Numbered from the stretch's first letter, positions 1 to 9,693 are shown. The stretch is 64,000 nt of DNA from an uncultured Paenibacillaceae bacterium (GCA_913056365.1 CAJXLT010000004.1:186001-250000); one strand, 5' to 3'. Translations and numbers: made by a program. Notes: a model not told the origin generated them from the sequence alone.

Positions 1-510
1 GTCGTGCACGTAGCCGCATTTGCCGACTAGATAAGCTTCCTTCTCTCTGAAGCCGGCCCACTTCGCCAAGTAATAGGAGATCATGCCGACTTGCGCACTG
101 TGATGGTATGTGTAATCATCCTTGCTGTTCAAGGCTAGGAGCAACTGGACGACATCTTGCTCTTGCTTAAAGTGTTCCATCAGTGGATGAAGAGAATGCT
201 CAATATCATCCCCGTCCAGCTTGCCCACGTCCTTCACTTGATCGAACATGCCGCGGATATTGTTCACCGCATCACTGTAATCATCCTGTAGCTGCTGCGA
301 TATCTGACGCTTGCTTTCGACGTGAAACGGATTCTGTGTTGTACTGACACGGGGCTCAATGTCGATATAGTCGATACGCAGATATTCGAGACGATCGATA
401 TCCTGTCGATTCAATGTAGCATTCGCCGATAGGATGAGAATACCATGCTCGTTAAATACATCTTTCTCTAAGCGATCCCCTGGCTGTAGTTCCGTTACAT
501 GAATGTTCAT
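1..510 (-). CDS. HD-GYP domain protein, N-terminal part (runs off window)
   Basis: This minus-strand gene starts at ATG 508-510 and leaves the window after 170 codons. The start is supported by an AGGGTGA ribosome binding site. The visible part opens with a short beta-rich N-terminal segment, followed by a helical linker and then the first helices of an HD domain; it is cut exactly at a His-Asp pair. The N-terminus resembles that of the complete HD-GYP protein at 5016-6140 (both open with a conserved pattern around PGD/PGM). By homology it should be a cyclic-di-GMP phosphodiesterase. The GYP motif lies outside the window, so catalytic competence cannot be judged. Confidence 0.8.
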   Translation of the reverse strand, partial: MNIHVTELQPGDRLEKDVFNEHGILILSANATLNRQDIDRLEYLRIDYIDIEPRVSTTQNPFHVESKRQISQQLQDDYSDAVNNIRGMFDQVKDVGKLDGDDIEHSLHPLMEHFKQEQDVVQLLLALNSKDDYTYHHSAQVGMISYYLAKWAGFREKEAYLVGKCGYVHD

Positions 511-574
511 TGGTTTTTGTCACCCTGCTACTCTAATTGGATTTTTAGTCATGCTAGAGAATACACAGATGCTA

Positions 575-603
575 ATATAAATTCATTCTACACAAAGTGA
601 CAA
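575..603 (-). promoter_or_regulatory. Sigma-A type promoter of the HD-GYP gene
   Basis: On the minus strand, TTGTCA (plus positions 598-603) and TTATAT (575-580) are separated by exactly 17 bp, and they lie about 65 nt upstream of the HD-GYP start. This is close to the vegetative consensus. It is a prediction from sequence only. Confidence 0.55.
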
Positions 604-650
604 AAACCTTTTTGAACAGTCATTAATTTCATAAAAACATACATTTCTGG

Positions 651-1679
651 TCAGTCCCCGACATAACGGCTATACAAGCTTCGTGCTACCGCGGTGTCTT
701 CTGTACCTTGAATGATGGCGCGACCATCCTGAAACAGCACAACTGTATGAATTTCGTCTGGCTTGAAGCGGAGCAAGAACGGTGTACGCTCCACGTGACC
801 GACAGGTCGAAGCTTCGTTTCCATCTCATCGAAGTTAAGTGCTGCTGGAAGTTGAGGGCGAATCTGTACAGAACTGCGACCGCACATTGTCTGTGACAAA
901 CCACCAGACACAGGGTTGTCCAAAAATTCGAACCGACGCTCAGCACATACAGGACAATCTGAGCGCTGTGCCTGAGAGACATCGATGTGCGAAGAGTGGT
1001 TCTGCCATAGGTCGAGCTGAATCATGCGTGTCTGAACAGCGTCTATATCCCCAACGAGAATTTTTAACGCTTCCGCCATTTGCATCGCAGTAACCGCATG
1101 AATGATCGGCGAGATGACGCCAGCTGTGTCGCACGTTTCCGCACTTCCGCGTTCGGGAGGATCGGGGAATAAGCATCGCAAGCAAGGGCCGCGATTCGGC
1201 ATGATCGGGTAGCAGACACCTCTGGACGCAACCGCACCGCCATATATGTACGGAATGGCTTCTCGAACTGCATAGTCATTCAGCAGATAACGGACGGTGA
1301 AGTTGTCGCTCCCATCAAGAATGAGCTGAACACCGTGCAGCAGCTCATCGGCATTGCCTGCATGCAGATCGGCTACATGAGGAATGATGTGAACAGCAGA
1401 GTTGGCAATTCTCAGTTTGGCTGCTGCGGCTTCCGCTTTTGGTGAATAGTTGTCGGCATCTGCTTCGTCATAGAGCATTTGCCGTTGCAGATTACTGAGC
1501 TCGACGAAATCCCGATCGATAAGACGTACTTCTCCGATACCGGATCTAACTGCCATGTCAGCTAATGCCGAACCTAAGGCGCCCATACCGACAATGGCAA
1601 CGGAAGCAGCAGACAGCTTCTCCTGACCTTGACGTCCGATAGGGGCGAACAGATGCTGACGTGAATAACGCTCGTTCAT
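651..1679 (-). CDS. moeB: MoeB/ThiF family sulfur-carrier adenylyltransferase
   Basis: E1-like enzyme that adenylates the C-terminal glycine of a ubiquitin-like sulfur carrier (MoaD or ThiS). The 342-residue protein has a Rossmann nucleotide site with GMGALGS near residue 31, the conserved SDNFTVRYLLND segment, a TCDTAGV segment that includes the conserved Cys, and two CxxC pairs (CLRC, CPVC) that should bind zinc. A C-terminal extension of about 80 residues, starting near MCGRSSVQIRP, is typical of Firmicute members. The ATG at 1677-1679 overlaps the stop of the upstream moaD-moaE fusion (ATGA) and has a GGAGAG site, so the two are translationally coupled. Coupling to MoaD favours a molybdopterin role (MoeB), but ThiF-type activity is not excluded. 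An in-frame ATG further upstream would lie inside moaE and is not preferred. Confidence 0.88.
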   Translation of the reverse strand: MNERYSRQHLFAPIGRQGQEKLSAASVAIVGMGALGSALADMAVRSGIGEVRLIDRDFVELSNLQRQMLYDEADADNYSPKAEAAAAKLRIANSAVHIIPHVADLHAGNADELLHGVQLILDGSDNFTVRYLLNDYAVREAIPYIYGGAVASRGVCYPIMPNRGPCLRCLFPDPPERGSAETCDTAGVISPIIHAVTAMQMAEALKILVGDIDAVQTRMIQLDLWQNHSSHIDVSQAQRSDCPVCAERRFEFLDNPVSGGLSQTMCGRSSVQIRPQLPAALNFDEMETKLRPVGHVERTPFLLRFKPDEIHTVVLFQDGRAIIQGTEDTAVARSLYSRYVGD

Positions 1680-2419
1680 GTTGACTCTCCTTGCAAGGGC
1701 GAGACGGTAGGGTCCCAAGGGCCGGATTGCGCACCCTTCCACTCTGATCCGTCTTCCCATATTTCTTTCTTCCAGATCGGTACAATTTGTTTGAGACGCT
1801 CAATCGCGTATCGATTGGCTTCATAAGAGCTGGCGCGATGTGGCGAGGATACAGCAATCACTACACTCGCCTCTCCGATAGCAACCTGTCCGAGCCGATG
1901 AGTGATCGCGCACAGGGTTCCGTCCCACCGGGCAGCGATTTCTTCCCCGATTTGGCTTAGTGTATGCAGTGCCATCGGAATGTAAGCCTCATATTCCAAC
2001 AAGACTGTTCGCTTACCATATGTATGTTCACGAGTGGTCCCGATAAAGAGCAGTTCAGCGCCATGGTCTGGATGTCGGACCTTGGCTGCGACATGTTCGA
2101 TGGCAATCGTATGATACGTGATACAGTAGTTACCGCTGTCATCTATCTGATCCGCGAACGCTTCTCCTCCTGATACTGGAGGGATCAGAGCAAGCTCATC
2201 TCCCGGAACGAGCAGATCCTCCTCGTGTGCATAGGCTTGGTTTCTAGCGACGAAGCATGCTGATAGTAAACTTTCCGCTTCAGGATATCGTTCGGCGATA
2301 ACCTTCTTCAGTTCAGCAGCGGTTAATGAATCTGCTGACAGCTCAAGGGTAAGTAAGCTATGACCGATTCGATCAGCAATAGCAGCGAAGCATTGGACTT
2401 TCCAAGTTGTCCCTTCCAC
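1676..2419 (-). CDS. moaDE: Fused MoaD-MoaE molybdopterin synthase
   Basis: Molybdopterin synthase converts precursor Z (cPMP) to molybdopterin, using sulfur carried on MoaD's C-terminal Gly-Gly. Here both subunits are one 247-residue chain. Residues 1-85 are a MoaD ubiquitin-like fold ending in PPVSGG (GG at 84-85); from about 95 onward the chain is MoaE, including FIGTTREHTYGK and SSPHR segments. Start is GTG at 2417-2419 with a GAGGTG ribosome binding site. The fusion buries the Gly-Gly that normally must be a free C-terminus, as in the mycobacterial MoaX fusion, which is reported to need cleavage. It is the first gene of a two-gene unit with moeB. Confidence 0.88.
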   Translation of the reverse strand: MEGTTWKVQCFAAIADRIGHSLLTLELSADSLTAAELKKVIAERYPEAESLLSACFVARNQAYAHEEDLLVPGDELALIPPVSGGEAFADQIDDSGNYCITYHTIAIEHVAAKVRHPDHGAELLFIGTTREHTYGKRTVLLEYEAYIPMALHTLSQIGEEIAARWDGTLCAITHRLGQVAIGEASVVIAVSSPHRASSYEANRYAIERLKQIVPIWKKEIWEDGSEWKGAQSGPWDPTVSPLQGEST

Positions 2420-2568
2420 AATTCACACCTCAATCTCGCATTTCGTCTTATCGTATGTGCTCCAAGCATACCACAATTTAGGTGCGAATGTTATAGTAGA
2501 AGGACATGTGTTAGAGATCACGTACGTATACATAGTAAGGTCTACTGCCGCAACGATCAGGAGGGTGA

Positions 2569-4032
2569 ATGGGTTTGCAGACGCTGCATGTGAAGCTTAT
2601 ACATACGAATGACATTCACAGTCATCTGGAGAACGCCGCTAAGGCAGCGACGGTCATTCGAGATATTCGTGCAAGGCATCAGCAGGATGCACTGCTGCTA
2701 GTAGATGTTGGCGATCATATGGACCGCATGCGGCTAGAAACAGAAGGCACAGACGGACAATGCAATATCGCGATGATGAATGCTACCGGATATGAGCTGT
2801 TCGTGCCCGGCAACAATGAAGGACTTACGTTCACGAAGGATAATTTGCATGATCTGGCACAGCAGGCGCAATTTCCGATTGTAGCAAGCAACATGCGCGA
2901 GTACGTAAGCGGCGAACGACCGGAATGGGTGAAGCCTTATTGGGTAACGGAGAAAGCTGGCGTTAAGATCGGCATTATTGGTGTGACAGTGGATTTCAAC
3001 GCCTTCTATCATTTGCTTGGCTGGGATGTCCAAGAGCCGATACCGGTCATTCGAGAATTGACAGCGCTGCTGCGTCCCCAAGTAGATGTGTTGGTCGTCT
3101 GCTCGCATCTCGGGCTTGGGCGGGATGAGCAGTTAGCAGCCGAAATTCCAGGGATCGATTGTATTCTTGGCGGACATACGCACCACTTATTAGAACAACC
3201 TATGCGAATTGGTTCCACTAGTATATGCGCGACGGGGAAGCTTGGGGAGTACGTGGGTGAGATCGATATTCACGTTGACAGCCGAACGAGGCAAGTGGAG
3301 ATACAAGGGAGATGCGTTGCCGTAAGAGATTATGCTGCAGATCGCGAGCTTGTCGATATGCTTCAACAATATCGGACTGTTGCGAAGGAAGCGATGGGCA
3401 GAACAGTAGTCATCGTTGACAGAAGTTTGCCTGTTTCGTGGACGGCAGAATCCCCATTAGCCAACTTACTGGCAGCGGGTTTGCGGCGGTGGACAGATGC
3501 AGATATCGGCTTGGTCAATGCAGGGCAACTGTTGAAAAATGTAGAACGAGGCGGTGTTTCCAAAGAGATGCTGCACGAATGCTGCCCGTCTCCGATTAAT
3601 CCTTGTCGAATGAAATTAAGCGGCAAGGCGATTCTGCAAGCGTTGGAGGAGTCTCTCTTACATCAATTTGTTCACATCCCGATCCGTGGCTTCGGCTTCC
3701 GCGGCGAAGAACTCGGAGTGCTGGCTGTAGATGGTGCAACGATCCAGTATGATCCGACACGGCCTTCCTATGAGAAGATATTGTCGGTATATATCGAAGG
3801 TCAACCGCTGCAACCGGATCAGATCTATACAGTGGGGACGATTGATATGTTCAGCTTTGGCATCGGCTATATGTCATTGAAGGGAAGAGGAGAAGTGCAA
3901 TACTGGCTCCCGGAATTTATTCGCGATGTGTTGCACAGCCAGCTTAGCGAGCCGACGGAAGTGGAACAGTGCGGTTGGAGACGATGGCAGAATGTGCGCG
4001 AGGAGATAGAGGAAGTGTTATTCGATTATTGA
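2569..4032 (+). CDS. Bifunctional metallophosphatase/5'-nucleotidase (YunD-like)
   Basis: Two-domain enzyme of the 5'-nucleotidase/UshA superfamily, 487 residues. The N-terminal metallophosphoesterase domain shows HTNDIHSH (residues 12-19), GNNE (about 80) and GGHTHH (about 205), which supply metal ligands. The C-terminal half fits the substrate-binding 5_nucleotid_C domain. No signal peptide is visible: the protein begins directly with the catalytic domain, so it is probably cytoplasmic, like B. subtilis YunD. Start is ATG with a strong AGGAGGGTGA site. It is divergent from the moaDE promoter and is followed 16 nt later by uppP. The exact substrate cannot be read from sequence. Confidence 0.85.
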   Translation: MGLQTLHVKLIHTNDIHSHLENAAKAATVIRDIRARHQQDALLLVDVGDHMDRMRLETEGTDGQCNIAMMNATGYELFVPGNNEGLTFTKDNLHDLAQQAQFPIVASNMREYVSGERPEWVKPYWVTEKAGVKIGIIGVTVDFNAFYHLLGWDVQEPIPVIRELTALLRPQVDVLVVCSHLGLGRDEQLAAEIPGIDCILGGHTHHLLEQPMRIGSTSICATGKLGEYVGEIDIHVDSRTRQVEIQGRCVAVRDYAADRELVDMLQQYRTVAKEAMGRTVVIVDRSLPVSWTAESPLANLLAAGLRRWTDADIGLVNAGQLLKNVERGGVSKEMLHECCPSPINPCRMKLSGKAILQALEESLLHQFVHIPIRGFGFRGEELGVLAVDGATIQYDPTRPSYEKILSVYIEGQPLQPDQIYTVGTIDMFSFGIGYMSLKGRGEVQYWLPEFIRDVLHSQLSEPTEVEQCGWRRWQNVREEIEEVLFDY

Positions 4033-4048
4033 TACGGGAGGGTGATCG

Positions 4049-4885
4049 ATGACAGAATCGCTGCGGGACTTAGTCATTGCCGTCATTCAGGGGATCGTAG
4101 AAGGACTAACAGAATTTCTTCCTGTGTCCTCTACCGGACATTTGATATTAAGCGGTCATTTGCTTGGCTTTACTGGCGAACGGGCAGCTACCTTCGAGGT
4201 TGTTATTCAGCTTGGCGCTATTATGGCGATTGTTATTCTATTCTGGCAGCGGCTGCTCGGGTTAATCGGGTTTCGTAAGCAAGTCGATGCTGCGGCAACA
4301 ACTCAAGGGCACCGTCTTACATTGCTGCATGTGCTGCTCGCGATTATGCCGGCAATAGTGCTGGCATTCTTGGCCTACAGCTCGATCAAATCGTATTTGT
4401 TCTCACCGGGGACGGTGCTTATTGGACTCGTCGCAGGCGGGATCTTCATGATCTATGCTGAGAAGAAGCAGACGAGCGTTACTGCCAGTGAGATTGATGA
4501 GCTGACGTATAAGCAGGCGATTCAGATTGGTATGGCGCAATGCTTAAGTCTATGGCCTGGCTTCTCTCGTGCGGGCGCAACTATTGCAGGGGGGCTGCTG
4601 TCTGGCGCAGCCTTGAAGGCTTCCGCAGATTTCTCCTTCTTGATCGCGGTTCCGATGATGGTAGCGGCGAGCGGGTATGACTTGCTGAATAGCTGGGAGC
4701 ATCTGTCTGCCTCGGATCTCCCGCTGTTTGGCGTAGGGTTCGTAACAGCATTTATCATTGCTTGGCTTGCTGTAGTCACGTTCATGAAATTATTGCACCG
4801 CGTCAAGCTGACGACTTTCGCTTACTACCGGTTTGCCCTCGCGGGTATATTCTGGCTCTACATGTCATACAGTACAGTAGGCTAA
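4049..4885 (+). CDS. uppP: Undecaprenyl-diphosphatase UppP (BacA family)
   Basis: Integral membrane enzyme that dephosphorylates undecaprenyl pyrophosphate, recycling the lipid carrier for peptidoglycan and teichoic acid synthesis; overexpression is associated with bacitracin resistance in known members. The 278-residue protein carries both family signatures: [15 protein letters not shown] near the N-terminus and [10 protein letters not shown] near residue 171, with about seven to eight hydrophobic segments. Start ATG follows a GGGAGGGTGA site. It lies 16 nt after the nucleotidase gene, so the two are probably cotranscribed. Confidence 0.93.
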   Translation: MTESLRDLVIAVIQGIVEGLTEFLPVSSTGHLILSGHLLGFTGERAATFEVVIQLGAIMAIVILFWQRLLGLIGFRKQVDAAATTQGHRLTLLHVLLAIMPAIVLAFLAYSSIKSYLFSPGTVLIGLVAGGIFMIYAEKKQTSVTASEIDELTYKQAIQIGMAQCLSLWPGFSRAGATIAGGLLSGAALKASADFSFLIAVPMMVAASGYDLLNSWEHLSASDLPLFGVGFVTAFIIAWLAVVTFMKLLHRVKLTTFAYYRFALAGIFWLYMSYSTVG

Positions 4886-5015
4886 ATTGTCGAATTCTTG
4901 TCGAAAAAATGCAAAAAAACCCGTTTTTCTCTTGCCCTTTTGACTGCCTTCTTATACATTAAAGGGATAAGGGCAACATGAAAGAAACTTTCTCAAGAGA
5001 AGCGGGTGGGTGACA

Positions 5016-6140
5016 ATGCGCTTAATCGCTGTACAGCAATGCAGACCAGGTATGACTTTGGCAAGAAATATATATAACGAAAGCGGTCTGGTTTTGCTCG
5101 GTAACGGAGTAGAATTGACTGATCAATTGATCCGCAGACTGTCCGAGACCGGTGTTGATTTTATCTACATCAACGATTCGCGTACTGAAGATATTGTTAT
5201 TCCCGAGCTCTTAGACGATGCTACAAGAATTCAATCGCTCGAAGTGATTCGATCTGCGTTCAAAAGCTTGATGGATGACCATAATCGCAAACGGTACACC
5301 GGGCAAAAAGAGCTCGGCAAGAAGTTCCGGCAAGTTACGACGATGGTTATGGAAGATCTGTCCCGGTATCCGGATACGCTCATTATGCTGTCGCACATTC
5401 AAGCTGTAGATAACTACTTATTCAGCCATTCTCTCAATGTGTGCGTGTATGCGACCATGCTTGGTATGATGCAAGGCTTATCAGCAGATGAACTGTATCA
5501 TCTATCACTTGGAGCGCTCCTGCACGATATTGGCAAAACAAGCATTCCGCAAGCGATTCTGCAGAAACCAGGCTCGTTGAATGAGAATGAAATGGAAATT
5601 ATGCAGAGACACGCTGAAATTGGGTATTATATGCTTAAAGATGAGCCCAACATCCCGCTTCTGTCTGCGCATTGTGCCTTCCAGCATCATGAGCGGCTTG
5701 ACGGAAGCGGGTACCCGCGCGGCATTGCGGGTGATGATATTCACGATTATGCGAAGCTGTTAGGGATTGTGGATTCCTATGATGCCATGACCTCTCATCG
5801 TGTATACCGCAAGGCACTGTTGCCGCATCAAGCTGTTGAAATTTTGTATGCGGGAGCAGGTGTCCAATTCGATATGGAGCTGTTGACGTTGTTCCGCGAC
5901 AAGGTTGCCATATATCCGATTGGTCTGCCTATCGTGATCAGCACTGGCGAGAGGGGCGTTGTCGTAGACTTGAATCCGAAGGTGCCGCATCGTCCAGTTG
6001 TGCGCATTCTAGAGGATGCGGACGGGCAGACATTGCGGGCCCCGTATGAATTGGACTTGTCCCATCATCTCAACATCGTCATCTTGAGCATCGATACAGA
6101 CAATCCGACCTCAGCAGCGCATACAGGGATTTGGGTTTGA
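5016..6140 (+). CDS. HD-GYP domain cyclic-di-GMP phosphodiesterase
   Basis: 374-residue protein with a short N-terminal domain (about residues 1-60), a linker helix region, and a complete HD-GYP domain. The key residues are visible: HSLNV, LLHDIGK (the HD pair), HHERLDGSGYPRG (HHE plus GYP) and DSYDAMTSHR. Proteins of this class hydrolyse c-di-GMP to pGpG or GMP using a two- or three-metal centre. I start at ATG 5016, 6 nt inside an in-frame GTG, because the GGGTGGGTGA site sits immediately before it. No membrane segment or sensory domain is evident. It shares its N-terminal type with the partial protein at the window start. An MMPL transporter gene follows 18 nt later. Confidence 0.9.
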   Translation: MRLIAVQQCRPGMTLARNIYNESGLVLLGNGVELTDQLIRRLSETGVDFIYINDSRTEDIVIPELLDDATRIQSLEVIRSAFKSLMDDHNRKRYTGQKELGKKFRQVTTMVMEDLSRYPDTLIMLSHIQAVDNYLFSHSLNVCVYATMLGMMQGLSADELYHLSLGALLHDIGKTSIPQAILQKPGSLNENEMEIMQRHAEIGYYMLKDEPNIPLLSAHCAFQHHERLDGSGYPRGIAGDDIHDYAKLLGIVDSYDAMTSHRVYRKALLPHQAVEILYAGAGVQFDMELLTLFRDKVAIYPIGLPIVISTGERGVVVDLNPKVPHRPVVRILEDADGQTLRAPYELDLSHHLNIVILSIDTDNPTSAAHTGIWV

Positions 6141-6158
6141 AGCGGAGTGATGAGATGA

Positions 6159-8396
6159 ATGAATAAGCATAAGCACCTCACTTTCTATGAGTGGGGACGG
6201 TGGATCTATCGTTTGCGCTGGGTCGTAGTAGCGACCTGGCTTGTTTTATTTGCGCTCAGCGCATACTTCGCGATGCAATCGACACACATGCTGACGGATA
6301 ACGGATTTACACCGGAGGGCAGCGAGTCGGAAGCGGGATTTGCGCAATTGGAGGAACAGCTCGGGTATCCGCCTTCGATGATGCAAGTCGTCTTCGCAAG
6401 TGAGGACGGCAGCAGCTTGACAAGCTCAGAACAACGCGAACGATTAGCCGCTTCGCTGGCTCCACTGCTCGAACTGGACTACGTAGATGGATTCGTGCCA
6501 ACAGCTGCTGCGCGTGTATCCGATCGGGAAGATGTGGCAGCATTTGCGCTGCCGCTCCAGCTCTCGACTGATGAGGCACTAGCGCAATATCCGGACATCC
6601 GTGATCGGTTGCAGCCGCCTGATGGCGTGCGCGTGTATTTGACCGGCAGCACACCGGTCATGTACGATATGCAGGTTGCCAGCAAGCGTGATATTATCAA
6701 GGCTGAGATTATCGGCCTGCCGATCGCTTTACTCGTACTGCTGCTCATATTCGGGACGCTGCTTGCTGCCCTCTTGCCGTTAATTGTAGGCATCGTCAGT
6801 GTTACCTTTACGCTCGGTGTTGTGTACTTTATTGCGCTGGAGGTGTCGCTATCCAGCTTTCCTCCGAATATGGTCACGATGCTTGGCTTGGCAGTAGGGA
6901 TTGACTACGCGCTGTTCCTGGTTAGCCGCTTTCGCGAGGAGCTGCAGGCAGGAGCTTCCATAGAAACAGCTGTTGCGCGCACGAGCAGCACAGCAGGGAA
7001 GTCTATCTTCTTCTCAGGGTTAGCTGTGCTCATCGGTCTGTTCGCGATGTTGTTCATACCGTTGAATTTATTTTATTCCCTATGTCTGGGCGGTGTTCTT
7101 GTAGTGCTGACGTCGGTAGCTGCAGGCAATACACTGCTGCTTGCTCTGCTCGGCATATTCGGGCACCGTATTAATTCTTTCCACGTCATTCCAAGGCGCT
7201 GGCGACGGTCTCGTGATGGGAGATTCTGGCTGCGAACAGCTGCAGCAGTGATGAAGAGACCGCTGCTGCTAGCGGTAGTTCTCATTGTCCTCTTGGGCAG
7301 CCTGCTGCTGCCGCTTCGTTCGATGCAGCTTGGCGTACCAAGTGCAGAGGTGCTGCCGCCAAGCTATGAATCACGGTACGGCTATGACTTGCAACGCGAA
7401 ATCTACGATGCCCGTGAACTCACGCCGATTCAAATCAGCGTCCAGATGCAGCATACAGCGCTGGACCCGCGCTCGCTGCAGGCGCTTGCTGAGCTAGAAG
7501 CGGAGCTGATGCGGATAGACGGTGTGAAGGAAGTATACAGTCTGTTGCATGTGCTCAGAATGCAGGAGGCGCAATGGCGTGCCGCACAAGTATCCGCGGG
7601 AGATGTGCCATCGGGTGTAGCAGAGTCGCTGCAGCAAGCGAAGCTGGCCAACGGCACCTACGCGACTGTACGCGTACTGCCGCGACCCGATCCAGATACC
7701 TCAGAGGCGGAGCAGCTAGTTCGCGAGATCCGCGAGCTGGATATCGAAGGCTTGCAGCTGCTGGTCACAGGGGAATCGGCCTACCGGCTGGACATGATAG
7801 ACCGCATTCATCATGGCATCCCGTATGTGCTGCTCTTCGTGATGGTTGTCACCTACTTGGTGCTGCTAGCGGCCTTCCGTTCCCTATTGCTTCCGCTTAA
7901 GGCCGTACTGATGAACGTGCTCAGCCTTGGTTCGAGCATCGGGATTGTCGTACTGGTGTTCCAGCACGGCTATATGGCAGAGTTGCTTCAAATCAGCACG
8001 ACTGGCTACGTGAATGCTACACTTCCTGTATTGATCTTCTGTGTAGTGTTCGGGATATCTATGGACTATGAAGTGTTTCTCATTTCGCGTATGATGGAGG
8101 AGTATGAGGAGACGGGCGACAATGAGCTTAGCACCTCGCTAGGACTGCAGAAAACAGGCGGTCTCATTACTAGCGCTGCAGCTATCTTAATCGTCGTTGT
8201 CGGAACATTCATCTTCACAGATATAGAAATAATGAAAGCGCTCGGGCTTGGCTTGGCTGTTGCCGTTCTGCTGGACGCAACGCTTATACGTATATTGCTG
8301 GTGCCTGCCTTGATGAAGCTGCTTGGCAGAGCGAATTGGTGGGCGCCGGCATGGATGAAGCCGGTTCGCCCGCGGCCTGCAAGAGATGAACTTTGA
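6159..8396 (+). CDS. MMPL/RND family transporter
   Basis: Large proton-driven exporter of the MMPL branch of the RND superfamily, 745 residues. It has the expected two-fold repeat: a TM helix near residue 25, an extracytoplasmic loop, a block of five helices containing GLAVGIDYALFLVSRFREE (about 245-263), then a second TM, loop and helix block containing GISMDYEVFLISRMMEE (about 632). The paired (A/S)xDY motifs are those linked to proton relay in this family. Substrate (lipid, peptide, siderophore or drug) is not readable. ATG start with GGAGTGATGAG upstream; the stop lies 19 nt before the yfkAB start, indicating one operon. Confidence 0.9.
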   Translation: MNKHKHLTFYEWGRWIYRLRWVVVATWLVLFALSAYFAMQSTHMLTDNGFTPEGSESEAGFAQLEEQLGYPPSMMQVVFASEDGSSLTSSEQRERLAASLAPLLELDYVDGFVPTAAARVSDREDVAAFALPLQLSTDEALAQYPDIRDRLQPPDGVRVYLTGSTPVMYDMQVASKRDIIKAEIIGLPIALLVLLLIFGTLLAALLPLIVGIVSVTFTLGVVYFIALEVSLSSFPPNMVTMLGLAVGIDYALFLVSRFREELQAGASIETAVARTSSTAGKSIFFSGLAVLIGLFAMLFIPLNLFYSLCLGGVLVVLTSVAAGNTLLLALLGIFGHRINSFHVIPRRWRRSRDGRFWLRTAAAVMKRPLLLAVVLIVLLGSLLLPLRSMQLGVPSAEVLPPSYESRYGYDLQREIYDARELTPIQISVQMQHTALDPRSLQALAELEAELMRIDGVKEVYSLLHVLRMQEAQWRAAQVSAGDVPSGVAESLQQAKLANGTYATVRVLPRPDPDTSEAEQLVREIRELDIEGLQLLVTGESAYRLDMIDRIHHGIPYVLLFVMVVTYLVLLAAFRSLLLPLKAVLMNVLSLGSSIGIVVLVFQHGYMAELLQISTTGYVNATLPVLIFCVVFGISMDYEVFLISRMMEEYEETGDNELSTSLGLQKTGGLITSAAAILIVVVGTFIFTDIEIMKALGLGLAVAVLLDATLIRILLVPALMKLLGRANWWAPAWMKPVRPRPARDEL

Positions 8397-8415
8397 TTGG
8401 ATAGAAGGTGTCGAT

Positions 8416-9531
8416 ATGACGATGAAAGCTGCAATCTATGATCCTTGGGAGCCTATACATGCACTGCGCCGTTATGGGCAATATGTATTGAGCAGCGTAG
8501 AGTTTACCGTTACACACTTGTGCAACATGCGTTGCGAGCATTGTGCTGTCGGAGACGCGCTCACCTCGAAGGAAGGAGAGCCGTTGCCGGTAGAGATGAT
8601 GCTACGCCGCTTGGATGAAGTAGAGCATCTGGAGACGATTAGCTTGACAGGCGGCGAGCCGACCTTTCGCGAAGATACCATTCGCAAGGTAATGCTGCCG
8701 TTGCTTCAGTATGCGAAGGAGCGCGGAGTTCGCACACAGGTGAATACGAATTTGACGCTTGATCTCGATAGATACGAAATGTTAGCGCCTTACGTAGATG
8801 TGATGCACATTTCCTATAATTATACGGGTCCAGAAGATTTCTATGAAATGGGCTTCGCGCGAGCCGGGCATCCGGTTGCAGCGCGTACTGCACAGAAGCT
8901 GTACGATCGCATGCTGGACAATGCCCGCCACTTAAGTCAAGGTGGATTGTTCCTGTCAGCGGAATCGATGATCAATTACCGGACGCATGAGCGCATCGGA
9001 GACATGCATCGCACAATTGCGGAGGTAGGCTGCAAGCGCCATGAGGTGCATCCAATGTATCCGAGCGCATTCGCAGCGAGCTTGCCGAAGCTGTCACTTG
9101 AGCAAGTGCGTGCAACGATTCATCGGCTTTTGGATGTCAAGGAGGAACGGCTGTGGGTACTGTTCGGCACACTGCCGTTCTTCGCCTGCAGTGAACGACA
9201 GGAGGAGCTTACGTTATTGAAGCGGTTGGCTGACACGGATGGCGTAACAGTGCGTAATGATCCGGATGGTCGGAACCGCTTGAATGTAGACATGTTCAAT
9301 GGCAACGTGCATGTCACGGACTTTGCCGACTTGTCTGCACTCGGCAACATTCGGCAAGATCGCTTGGAGCAAGTATTCGCACGCTGGCTGGAGCATCCGC
9401 TCGCTCGCACTGTATCCTGCCATTGTCCGGAAGCGAACTGTTGCGGACCGAACCTGCTTGTGAAGTCGATGTATTACGACGACACGGATTTCTCTTCCCG
9501 CAAGTCGAAGCTGGATCTGGGCGCTGGTTGA
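8416..9531 (+). CDS. yfkAB: Radical SAM/CxCxxxxC protein YfkAB
   Basis: Radical S-adenosylmethionine enzyme of the YfkAB family, 371 residues. The iron-sulfur signature CNMRCEHC is at residues 36-43, SLTGGEPT near 83 is the SAM-binding GGE motif, and a second cysteine cluster (CHCPEANCC, near 337) defines the family's C-terminal CxCxxxxC motif, likely an auxiliary cluster. The reaction is unknown. I chose ATG 8416 because AGAAGGTG precedes it; an in-frame ATG at 8386 overlaps the end of the MMPL gene and lacks a good site. The family is widespread in Bacillales. A terminator follows. Confidence 0.9.
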   Translation: MTMKAAIYDPWEPIHALRRYGQYVLSSVEFTVTHLCNMRCEHCAVGDALTSKEGEPLPVEMMLRRLDEVEHLETISLTGGEPTFREDTIRKVMLPLLQYAKERGVRTQVNTNLTLDLDRYEMLAPYVDVMHISYNYTGPEDFYEMGFARAGHPVAARTAQKLYDRMLDNARHLSQGGLFLSAESMINYRTHERIGDMHRTIAEVGCKRHEVHPMYPSAFAASLPKLSLEQVRATIHRLLDVKEERLWVLFGTLPFFACSERQEELTLLKRLADTDGVTVRNDPDGRNRLNVDMFNGNVHVTDFADLSALGNIRQDRLEQVFARWLEHPLARTVSCHCPEANCCGPNLLVKSMYYDDTDFSSRKSKLDLGAG

Positions 9532-9558
9532 ACGGAGAATACAACGGAATTTAATCCG

Positions 9559-9601
9559 AAAGCTGCTTCATCAATCAATACGATTGAGAAGCGGCTTTTT
9601 G
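9559..9601 (+). terminator. Intrinsic terminator after yfkAB
   Basis: A long imperfect stem (outer arms AAGCTGCTTC and GAAGCGGCTT with one G-T pair, inner arms TCAATC and GATTGA) is followed directly by a T run. It closes the nucleotidase-to-yfkAB gene group. Confidence 0.85.
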
Positions 9602-9685
9602 TGCGTGATGTGTGCGAGTACGCGGTCAGTGGGCAGGCTATCGCCTAATTTGGGCTATCGTCTATAACCAATTGTGGGCATTTAT

Positions 9686-9693
9686 CATACAGT
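9686..9693 (+). promoter_or_regulatory. Possible sigma-E type -10 element of cotJ
   Basis: CATACAGT, 40 nt upstream of cotJA, matches the -10 pattern of mother-cell sigma-E promoters (CATACAnT). I could not find a convincing -35 at the right distance, so this is weak. Sigma-E control of cotJ is established in B. subtilis. Confidence 0.35.

Noticed and set aside
2569-4032. Pho box before the 5'-nucleotidase gene
   Set aside because: I looked for 11-bp-spaced TT(A/T)ACA hexamers at 2420-2568 because the enzyme releases phosphate, and found none.
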